NCBI RefSeq assembly: GCF_030272615.1
Contig: NC_081411.1
Coordinates: 39,295,140 to 39,359,139 of the forward strand
Direction: 5' to 3'
Source: Cryptomeria japonica
Taxonomy: Eukaryota > Streptophyta > Pinopsida > Cupressales > Cupressaceae
DNA: 64,000 nt
This document shows positions 54,835 to 64,000 of the stretch, piece after piece. The notes beneath the pieces are model-generated. The model was given only the letters and a program-made list of their open reading frames with translations, was not told where the DNA came from and did no database searches. How positions within the stretch are numbered: the stretch's first letter is position 1; each line of letters starts with the position of its first letter. The position numbers were made by a program, and so were the translations under genes.

Positions 54835-57800
54835 CATCTTCATGACCTTCTCATGCTTATCCTAAAATATCCTCCCTAAGACTGAGTCATGAGGCTGAAA
54901 TCAATTTATCATCTGATTAATTAATCTAGCTACCCAACCCATCAATTATTAGGCTATCACTTATTTACAAATAATGGAAAACTCTAATGTGCCATGGTGG
55001 TCTAGACTTCATGCATCCTTACAAGGAACCTCATGCAATCCTATCTCTCATGACCTCGGTCATCACAAGGAAGCCCACTCTTCCTAACATGGCCCAACAA
55101 TAAATCACAAGAGGCTCTAACCAACATAAACACATAAAAATAACACTCAATGCAACCAAGAACTTCCACACATACTCTCACAACATATGCAAGGATACAA
55201 CAACATCAATATAGCAAAATGAGTCTCTTGGCCAACAATAAACAAAGGCATATCAAGCCATGAAATGCTACCATCAAATAAAAGATAGCATCACCACAAG
55301 GCCAATTCACTTGGTAGTCCAAAACATCATTATGATCATCTCAAAGATCCATGGCTTATCAACATGGAAGAGAGTCTAAAATATCCATGATACATAGAGA
55401 AACGAATATACTCAAAACCATCAAAATGCATCAAAACTGATCAAACCCAAAATTGGAAAATATTTGCAAACCTCAAATAAACCTCTGGTACAAAAATCAA
55501 CTTGGGACAATACCTCAAAAATGACCAAAACTAAGAAAACAGAAAACACAGACAATTTAGCACTTTTATCCCGTAGAATAACACTTATGCCAAAAAAAAC
55601 AACTCTTTCATTCTGTAGGACAACACAAACATTTCCAAAATCGTGCATACATATCTTAATACAGTGCATTCATTCTCATATTCACGCTTACGCCTTCTGA
55701 GACAACGCTTATGCTAAGTAGAACAACACAAACACAAAGCATAATAGCACTTTTACACATTTAAACAATGCTTTTACAAAAGTAGCGCATTTACACAAAT
55801 CTTACAGAAAACTCATAAAACTTAAAGGTAAAATAGTAAAATCTAGACTTAACCAAAGGACTCAAAAATATATGAATAGTGACGCCCAGAAACAAGGAAT
55901 ACATAGGTATAAATAAAATAAAACAACTTGGACTATAAACCAAGAGTCAATCAAATTTCTTCACGGTAAAATACATATAGAACCACTGCAAACTCACAGA
56001 GAAATCATTGAAAAAAATCCAAACACTCTCAAGCTGAAGGACTCACAAAGGGGAAAAATATCCATTCAACTCCCATACAGACAAAAGATTTATCAACCAG
56101 AGATTTTCACAAGAATTTCATAGATCCGAGAGACGACATGCACAAGAAAAATCAATTATATTTCTCTAGCACCTATATGAAAACTCTTATAACATAAAGT
56201 TTCTTCCCCAAATATTAATCTCCAATAATATTGAAACTATAGAATAAAAAAATACTTCAACTCAAGCCCAAAACACTTGCAGGAACAATGCATACACATA
56301 GAAGCCATTAAAATCAAAATACAAAGTGAAAGATCTCCAACCTGCAACCTAAAGTAATGGAATGACGTTGAAGAAGAGCTCCCACAAAGCCAAACCAAAA
56401 TCCAACCAAGCTCCAGCCCAAACCAAGAGTAAAAGAAATCCAAAACCAAGGAAGAATGTTTGCTAGAAAAATTTCCAGAGAATAGCCAACTCGAAAAACA
56501 ATAACGAGAATGAAGATAAAAAACAATAATAACCAAAACCCTATCCTCAATCTCGGCCAATCAAAATATTCTATTTTGGAATATATTTTACCAACCCACC
56601 ATATATTATTATTTATTCACCCATTTTGAATTTAACCAATGACAGTAAAGGGTAGGTTTAGTAAATATAAAATATACTTGTCTAGCTAAGTGGGAATGTT
56701 TTATTATTATTTTAATTTAATGTGTTCATGCACCCCACTTAGGAAATAAAAGTCAAGCTATTAAATAAGCATAAGCTGTAAATAAATAATCCAAATAGGG
56801 ATTAAAATTAAATAAACCAAAAGCTAATAAAATAATTTAAAGAACCAAATAAATATAAGATATCAAATAAATATTAAACCATAGAATATCAAATAAATAG
56901 TTAAATAATCAAATTCCATTAAAGATTAAATCATAAATATTAAATAAATATTAAACAACAATAGAGCTTACCAAATATTAAATAATCATAAAATCAATAA
57001 ACGTTAATTATCAAATAAATATAAATACAAAATAATTAAATATTCAAAACTAATAAATTAAATACATTAAAATAAACATTACTAAATATAAAACCACACA
57101 TCAAGAGCCACATAATTACGCTAACATAATCAAGCAAATCAACTGACATAAATCAAACTCTCAATACTAGGAAGACCAAGCTTACTAATTGACAAGGTGA
57201 ATTATGTCAAGATGCTGACTACTCATGGTGAATAACGCGGACCTAGAGTATATGAGGGAACTCATGCCATCTCCAAACTACATAAGCCATTGGAACTAAA
57301 GACACGCTCAAACCTGTGGAGCCAGGTGGAGTCGATGTCTGGTACCTGAAAAGTCCTCCAACCACAAAATGACAATACAACATATACATATATAGAATAA
57401 GCAAGTGATAGAGAATCACGATGACACATCCTTCTCATAATGAGTGATGTGGAATCGTCTTTATCACAGAGATAGTCAAACAATAATCAAACACATCTCA
57501 TAAACATCTCATCAAATGTAATCATGAAGTAGGGTTAGTGTAATCATCATCAAAACCATGATAAATCTAATCTATATATAGTCCATCACATAGTGAGCAT
57601 ATAAAATCCATCGAGTACATATATCATCAAATCACATGATCAAACATAATAGTACCAACATCCATATAGATAATAAAAATAGCATATGTCCAATAGTGTC
57701 TAACATCCATAATAATTTACTGAAGCACATGAGTAATCATCATCCACATCATCAAATATACTCTAGATAAGTCTATCAAAATAATATAAAAAGTCAACTC

Positions 57801-57839
57801 TAGTTAAAATAAGTCAAATCAAGGGTGGACACCACATGA
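54835..57839. other. Unidentified DNA splitting element C (right part)
   Basis: Continuation of 22750-23869 once array A is removed. AT-rich, with a very A/T-rich stretch of TAAATAAATA-like text at about 56800-57070. No coding recognised. A TCAAC at 57794-57798 is a candidate match to 22745-22749, but the sequence before it does not end in CA, so the element limit stays open. Confidence 0.4.
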
Positions 57840-59830
57840 ATTCTTCCAACCATTAGGCTGTTGACTTTGTGCTTGCTCTTGAATTCCTTTCTATTTCCTA
57901 ACAAAATTAATCTATCAATTTCTTCAATAGTGTTATTGGTGCACTAATTAACCAGATCACTCTCCATTATTTCTCTATCCATTTGACTAGCAAGTTTTCT
58001 CCTAGCATCAATTAAACTTTATAGATCTTTTGGAAGATATTATTCTAATTCAATCAATGCTTTACTAAATACATCCATATATTAAACTACAACTTCTTCA
58101 GTTTGCCTCTTATGCTTCTCATCCATATTTTCATAATATACATAAATGTTCTTTAATTTTTCATCTTTAATAATTTCATCTATTAACTCTTGAGTAGACA
58201 GAGGAGGAATAATATGATACTTGGTTTGGGAGGTCTCCATCTTACCAGATTCTATTGCCTCATCCAAGTTAGATTTAATCTTCTTTCCTCGCTTAGGCTT
58301 GCTTGTCGATACAGGATCAGACTTTGCCTTCTTCTCCTTCAACCCTTTCTTCTCAAAATCGGATAGAGGTTTCCCGATTACTCTAGCAAATTTTCCTTTC
58401 TTTGGGGCCTTTGGGATGTCTGCATCTAAGTCTATTTCAAATGCCACTGGAGAAACTATCACATACTCCCTTTGGGGTTTCTACTTCTTCCTCAAAACAC
58501 CTTTACCCTTAGCAGATGAACTAGAGGGTTCTGATTCAGCAATAGGTGTCTTCATCAAAGCAGGAGAAGACCCTATCACCTTTTCTTTGATTGGAGCAGG
58601 TGCAATATTTTATTTCTTCTCCTTTTCAATTGCTTCCCTTGCAACCCTTGCAACTCTAACTTTTTCTCGAGGGTGACCTTTCTCAACAAGGATTTCCTCT
58701 ACTATCTTAGCAACTTTTCTTTTCCTAGCTTGTTCGGTGAACTTGGTGTGCAGTTCCATCAATTTTTCCTTACAAGTTCTAAACCTTTCTTCTTTAGTAT
58801 CCACCAGAGCGTTAAGCAGGTGGTGTGCGTAGGCATCCAAAGTCCCTGCATCAACCTTATAGCCCATAGGTATTATCCACACTGTCTGGGGTTGAACCAC
58901 CTCCATAAGGCATTCATCTTTGTTCACCATAAAATAGATTGTCCCCTCATATGTTTTCACAATCTCCTTGGGGATTTTGACCCTCTACTTCATCTTGTCC
59001 TGAAAAGTATTGAAGAATGCCCATAATGCAACATTTTGATTGTCTTTATTGCTAAGTCTATCAGGACCCTACTTTATCTATTGGGTCACATGTCTATCAA
59101 AATCCCATTGCACTCTACCTATTTCGAGGATTTGAATCATGAAATAAAGTGCTAGACAGATAACCAAGGAACCAAATTTGAAGTGATTATTTTTTATCTT
59201 GCTTAATTTTCTTCAAATTTATCAACAATTCCTCCAATAAAATACTACACAGATCATAATGAGCATCTTTCTTAACCATCTGGTAGGTTGCATGGATGGC
59301 AGTGTCGAATATAGAATTTAGTTGATTAGATTGATATACCTTGTAACCAATTGCCATCGTAGCAAAATTAACATCATCTTCGTTGATTGTGCTCATTTTC
59401 ATTGAACGCCCATCAAATTCTGCACCGGTTAACTTGTTGACGGTAGGGTTTGTGACTTTGCATAGCCCTAGCTTGTCACGGGTTTGATTCAAACAAGTTA
59501 CTGCCCTAATTGCTTCTGAAGTGATTTTATAGGGTTGTTCTAGCCATATAAATTCTGCATGAATTCTGCTCAATACATACCTCACCCATTCATTTTCATC
59601 GAACGATGGAAAGTTCACAAATTGAGTAAAACCCTTTATCTACAACTACACAAATTTTGGCTTGCAGTTGCCAAATTAACTTCTTCCAAAAATTGTTTTG
59701 GAGTCGACTCTTGACTTCATTGAGTATTTCACATATTCAAATCTATTCCAAGTAACTTGCATTGAATGCTCAATATTTGGAAATGTAAAAGGTTTATCAA
59801 ATTTCCACAGTCATTAAATATGTTTTTTAT
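57840..59830 (-). pseudogene. Element C unknown protein, N-terminal and middle parts
   Basis: Minus-strand coding in one main frame with breaks. It reads from FTFPNIEHSMQVTWNRFEYV (about 59790) through NFPSFDENEWVRYVLSRIHA, EFIWLEQPYKITSEAIRAVT and NEDDVNFATMAIGYKVYQSN. A gap follows, then YEGTIYFMVNKDECLMEVVQ, then a Lys/Glu-rich helical stretch (KVAKIVEEILVEKG). Next are a basic segment (KPKRGKKIKSN) and LSTQELIDEIIKDEKLKNIY, ending near KEFKSKHKVN. I recognise no catalytic motif, zinc finger or membrane segment. The style (a folded N-terminal region followed by charged linkers) resembles a gag-like or accessory retroelement protein, but that is a guess. Its C-terminus appears to continue at 22749-21431. 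Stops are mostly TAG/TAA in place of Gln. Confidence 0.5.
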
Positions 59831-62445
59831 GCTTTGCACATGGAATTCATCTAGATCTTGTAATTTTCACATACAACACACTTAGAAAATTGTGGTTTAC
59901 TTCAATAGATTGGTAGAGTTTTTATATGATTGTAGGTGTTAATAAAATTCAATGTAGGTGTTAATAAAATTCAACATGATTTTGTATTGTAGCTATAAAT
60001 TGTTTTGGATATTTAATTTTTGTTTCATCTTCACATAATATTTAAATTTTGTCTCATCTATTAGAAGAAACATATAAATTGTTGGTCAAATATTTGAGTA
60101 GCTATTTTTTTACATCTTCTAGAACTCTATCATTATGAGGAACCATACAATTATATACCCAATTATTTTTTATTATTTTCATCTAAAATATTTCTCTTTA
60201 TTATATATTTAAATAGTTCTCCAAAATATTTTTAGTTATTAGGAAAATTCTTGAACTTGTCTTTTATTTTATAATTTCTTAATACTGCAAATTATACTCT
60301 CATTAATGATCTACGTGCAACACTTAGCTCTACAACTCTAACACTTTTTTGAAAAAGTAACACAGTCACTGATATATTCATAACAAAATATTTTTACATA
60401 TGAAGCGTTACCCAAAATATATAGCATCTACCAAATTGGATGGTGGAGGAGAAAAAAATGATACATTATAGAAAACAGCGGCCCTATACATTTATCAAAC
60501 ATTAACGCACCAGCTATATTGCAAACCCACAGACCTTCAAAGCTACAATCGAAATAGTGGCTTATGATGTTTCATCAGTGAGTGTGATAACGTAGACAAA
60601 AGCCAATACAAAACAAAACCAAACATTTCAAAGAAGCCCAAAGAGATCATATAGCATTAGCACTATAACCCTAAGCTAGCAGTAACTAGAGGTAGAGCTA
60701 GGTTCACTCAATGGCGGGGACGAAGTAATTGGGGAGACTGATATATCAACAACACAACAACTAAGAGGGAGGTGCATTGTACAGAACTTATCGAGGACAT
60801 TCTGCAATGTCTATTCATTTATGGTCGAATGAAGATGATCGAAAGACATTATGCTATCCTTAACAGTATCACATAATAAAACTATCCGAATAGCAAAGAG
60901 CAGATCTATGCATGTTGCATTGGGTACCAAGCCTGATTTAGTTAGCAACACTATAGTTGATGAGGATATCCTTTTGGGGGTACTTTTCATTTTTGCACTC
61001 GTTCTCAAGGTTTCTGTTTTGAAGTAAAATACAATTTAATTCAGGTTTTACTTATCACATTCAAATTTACAAAATATATCATTTACTTAAAAATGTTAAA
61101 AAGTAGAAAATAAAAAATATATGTTTTTAATGTTATAATTATGGATTCAATTGGTCTTAAATTTGACTTCATAGTGTATTCAACAGAATCATCATTTCTA
61201 ATTTTGGTCCTTGGAATTTCATGTTAGACTTATTGTTAAATTTTGATATTTTATAATTTGATAAATGTGAGAAATAAATGGATTTTGAGTGCAGATATTT
61301 ATTTACTTTTATTTTTTTATGGGGTTTATTTTTATCATCTTAGATTTTTTGTGTTTTGAAATTCAGAATGAAAACTCGGAAATTTCGTGTTTTGGGTTCA
61401 ACATACAAATGAATTGAATGAAATTGTATTAGGGTTTAAAGTCTAAAACATAATTTTAGTTTAGGGTTTAGAAAATGAAAGATACAACATATTGTAGCAC
61501 AAACCTTAATGCTTAGGGTTTGCCCATTTGACATTTATTCTAATTAGCTGATAGAAAATGTTCAAATTAGTAAATTGTTTTTAAATTGTTTCTCAATTAT
61601 TTCTTTTAAAAAATATCTGTATAATTTTATTAAAAGTGTTGCGAAGTCTCTTTTACATTTTTCTTCCACCTTCATAGAAACACATGTATAGGTAAAAAAT
61701 TTTCTCAAAAATGATATCACTATTTTCAAATCCCTTTTAGTGATCCTTCAATCTAAAAATATGTCTAAAAATGTATTTTAAAACATGAATTCAAACTAAC
61801 TACATAATTTTTTCAAAAATTTTGGAGTCAATTTAAATACCTATGGCTGTTACAATATTTCAACAAAGAGCTATAGAGCTGCAGCTAAAATTGGTATTAA
61901 TTCTCATATCCAAACTTGTAATTAGATAATCTAATAAGCAAGATAGAGGATTATTCAAACTAAGCACACACAATTTTCCATATCACTCATATCTAAGCGT
62001 CGATAGGATTCTAACACTTAGCCTTGATAGAATTCTACTCCTGAGTCTCCCAAAAATCAAAATCAGTCGGATAACATAACAAACTCATTTAACGAAAATC
62101 ATGCTTTTGGAATCCATTAAACTGTTAACTGGTTTCTGGATTCAATTGTGCAGTGCTTGTTTTATCAACGTTTGAGGTCATACTGAAATGAAACTCACTC
62201 ATAACTCTAGGAAATTCTTTCCATAACTCAACCCCAAATTTTTACAAGAATTCTGAACAAAACATGTAACCAAATATGAACACCAATTTTCTGTTACATT
62301 CATAGATAGTGCTAAAAAACAATGTCAAAATTTATTCATGCAAAAATTCACAAAACTAAAAATATATTGATATCGCATTCTTATATTGATATGGAAAGAA
62401 TGTCATATTTGTGTGAATATGTTACCCATGAATTTCTTGTTTCTT
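59831..62445. other. AT-rich DNA without recognised genes
   Basis: About 2.6 kb with long A/T runs. A minus-strand stretch at 60700-61010 (containing SGLVPNATCIDLLFAIRIVL) looks slightly protein-like but matches no family I know and is interrupted. It might be a gene scrap; I do not call it. Confidence 0.4.
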
Positions 62446-62621
62446 ATAATTTTGCTTGACATGAGAGAGCCACAACTTCTCCATTTCTAAATTTCCCATC
62501 ATTGGATTAGAATAAAAAAATTCAGGTTTGTTAATAATTTTGCCTAACATGAGAGAGCCACAACTTCTCAATTTCTAAACCTCGCACCATTAGATTAGAA
62601 TAAAAAAACCCACTACCGTTA
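62446..62621. repeat. 88-bp tandem duplication
   Basis: Copies begin at 62446 and 62534 with ATAATTTTGC and share CATGAGAGAGCCACAACTTC and GATTAGAATAAAAAA; about ten differences. On the minus strand each reads EKLWLSHV in a different frame, since 88 is not a multiple of three. Confidence 0.85.
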
Positions 62622-62828
62622 AGAGGACTTCTACCTACCTATTGCTGCATGATACTATTCAAAGCTTGTAGCTTAGTTGACAGATCCATAACTAGGGCCC
62701 TAAAAACTATAGAATTTTGAACCTTACCTATCCTCTCTAAACCAGTTAATTAGCAAACAATAACAGAAAAAATAATAAAATGCAAAAAGAAATCACAATT
62801 CAGAATAAAAAAATAGTGCCCTATTTTT

Positions 62829-63195
62829 TGGAATTGCACACACCAATTTCTTTATTGAAGCTTACTTAAAAATTACATAGAGGCTGTATATATAAAGAAT
62901 TTACAGTCTAGAAGAATTAATAATAACTGTAGTTCTAAATATATTCCTAGCATTGCATGGAAATCTACTAAGGCTCTCAAACTAAAAAAAACAAACTACT
63001 CCCTAAATTAAGAATACAATAAGTGTATGCACAACATGCTTTATTTACTAAAAACAAATTCATGCAAAAAACAAAACTAAAAATAGTCCTAAGGATTAAT
63101 ACATGTTGGAGTACATGCTTTATTTGCATCAATAAACAAAAAACTATTAACTAAATTAATCTAGTTGCATGCTAGAGCAGCATCAGTTACCAACA
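62829..63195 (-). repeat. 3' LTR of copia element E (about 367 bp)
   Basis: The right end (63195) is fixed by the adjoining polypurine tract: on the minus strand the LTR begins TGTTGGTAACTG. Inside are a TATA-like TTTATATATACAG near 62890 and an AATAAA near 62855, in the right order on the minus strand. The left end is taken at TGGAATTG (minus ..CAATTCCA) but is uncertain. Confidence 0.5.
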
Positions 63196-64000
63196 TACTC
63201 CCCCTTGATGCTAAGAGGGCTCACAATCTTATTTCCTAGTGCTATAAACTGAGCTTTCGCAACCGCTTTGGTGAATATATCTGCTAGCTGATCCTGGGTG
63301 TTGATGTGCTTCAATTCGACATCCTTCTTCTGCACCAAATCTCGTATGAAGTGATATTTCAAATCAAAATGCTTTGTTCTGCTGTGATGAACTGGATTCT
63401 TAGCTAACTTGATGGCACTCACATTGTCACAATAAATTACTATAGGCTGAATTTGTTTTTCTCCAATTTCTTCCAAAACTTTTCTGAGTCAAAGAGCTTG
63501 TGTACCTACTGAGCTAATTGCAACATACTCCGCTTCTGTAGATGAGAGAGCAACAATACTTTTTTTTTTCGAGCTCTAGGTAATCAAACCAGAACCAAAA
63601 GAAAAACAATTTCCAGATGTAGATTTACGGTCATCCATACTACCTCCCCAATCTGAATCACTAAAGACTTCTAGATTGAACTTTTTAGAAGAGTAGTAAT
63701 GAATACCAAAACTTAAATTCCCTTTCACATACCTCAAAATCCTCTTCACTGCCTTCATATGTATTTCAGATGGATTTGTCATATACCTTGAAACAAGTGA
63801 AACTGAATAGGCAATATCAGACCTTGTGTGGATTAGAAACATCAAGCTCCCCACAATACTTTCGTAAGCTGTCTCATCAACTAAATCAGCACCATCATCT
63901 CGACATAACAAAACTCCATGAGCACTTGGAGTGGAGGCAGGGTTACAATCAGTCATATTAAATTTCTTCAACATATCTTGTGCATACTTTGTTTAACAAA
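63183..64000 (-). pseudogene. Copia element E pol, C-terminal part (RT end, RNase H); runs off the window
   Basis: Minus-strand reading starts outside the window. It gives MLKKFNMTDCNPASTPSAHG, YESIVGSLMFLIHTRSDIAY, AVKRILRYVKGNLSFGIHYY, SDSDWGGSMDDRKSTSGNCF, SSTEAEYVAISS, IYCDNVSAIKLAKNPVHHSR, and ends GEYVGN just inside the LTR. These are the RT end and RNase H of a Ty1-copia polyprotein, with RNase H acidic residues (SDSDW, EAEY, CDN) kept. Two Trp codons are stops: TAG near 63575 (usual ITWSSKK) and TGA near 63488 (usual ALWLRK). It is otherwise well preserved, so moderately young. Confidence 0.9.
63196..63211 (-). other. Polypurine tract of element E
   Basis: Minus strand GCATCAAGGGGGAGTA directly before the LTR start TGTTGG; typical of plant copia elements. 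Confidence 0.8.

Noticed and set aside
57794-57798. TCAAC as a proven target duplication of the 4.1-kb block
   Set aside because: A five-base match within a 100-bp search is weak and the block would not end in CA; kept only as a candidate.
60700-61010. Minus-strand gene fragment
   Set aside because: Faintly protein-like text but interrupted, and no family resemblance I can name.
63103-63195. A 93-bp LTR for element E (TGTTGG..CCAACA)
   Set aside because: The ends match, but the TATA-like and AATAAA signals lie further left, which fits a longer LTR to about 62829.

Overview
This is a piece of a large, AT-rich land-plant nuclear genome that consists mainly of nested, decaying transposable elements with a few broken host-gene copies between them. 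Plant hallmarks are Tat-type and chromovirus Ty3 elements, Ty1-copia elements, an initiator-Met primer site, PPR repeats, and a relic of a plant membrane-protein family. A gymnosperm (conifer-like) genome fits the very long intergenic stretches and PPR style, but this is inference. I see no intact host gene and no tRNA or rRNA gene.

Left part (1-20059): mostly unrecognised AT-rich DNA with relics. These are an intron-containing pseudogene of an At3g27390-like membrane protein (minus, 2199-2640), a 28-bp inverted repeat (3733-3810), a PPR relic (8770-9970), a METTL14-like fragment (10534-10857), a CACTA-like end (11586), an old Tat pol relic (12046-13165), a short-chain dehydrogenase pseudogene (13695-14225), a LINE relic (14240-16510), a copia pol relic (16545-17790) and a second PPR relic on the minus strand (18600-18900).

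Centre (20060-59830): a nest several levels deep. The outermost is element C on the minus strand, with its 3' LTR at 20060-21300 and an unfamiliar long protein whose C-terminal part lies at 21431-22749. The N-terminal part of a matching protein lies 35 kb away at 57840-59830. Between them is about 4.1 kb of unidentified DNA, itself split by a chromovirus array A (23875-54829). A has the layout LTR-internal-LTR-internal-LTR, bracketed by one 5-bp target duplication (CTTAC). Inside the integrase of the first A copy sits a young Tat-type element B (29959-44575, target duplication GTATC, LTRs differing at two positions by eye). B has a nearly intact gag-protease and RT/dual-RNase H/integrase. It also has two arrays of about 20-bp mini-hairpins in its leader, five copies of a GGTGAAAAC-hairpin-GCGC motif, and an antisense, intron-bearing plant-mobile-domain (PMD) pseudogene near its 3' end.

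Right part (59831-64000): AT-rich DNA without recognised genes, an 88-bp tandem duplication, then the 3' end of a minus-strand copia element E that runs off the window.

Readable history: C inserted first, then the unidentified DNA, then A. A decayed and was tandemly duplicated, most simply by unequal crossing-over. B jumped in recently. Most premature stops are C-to-T changes in CAG or CGA codons, as expected for heavily methylated plant repeats.
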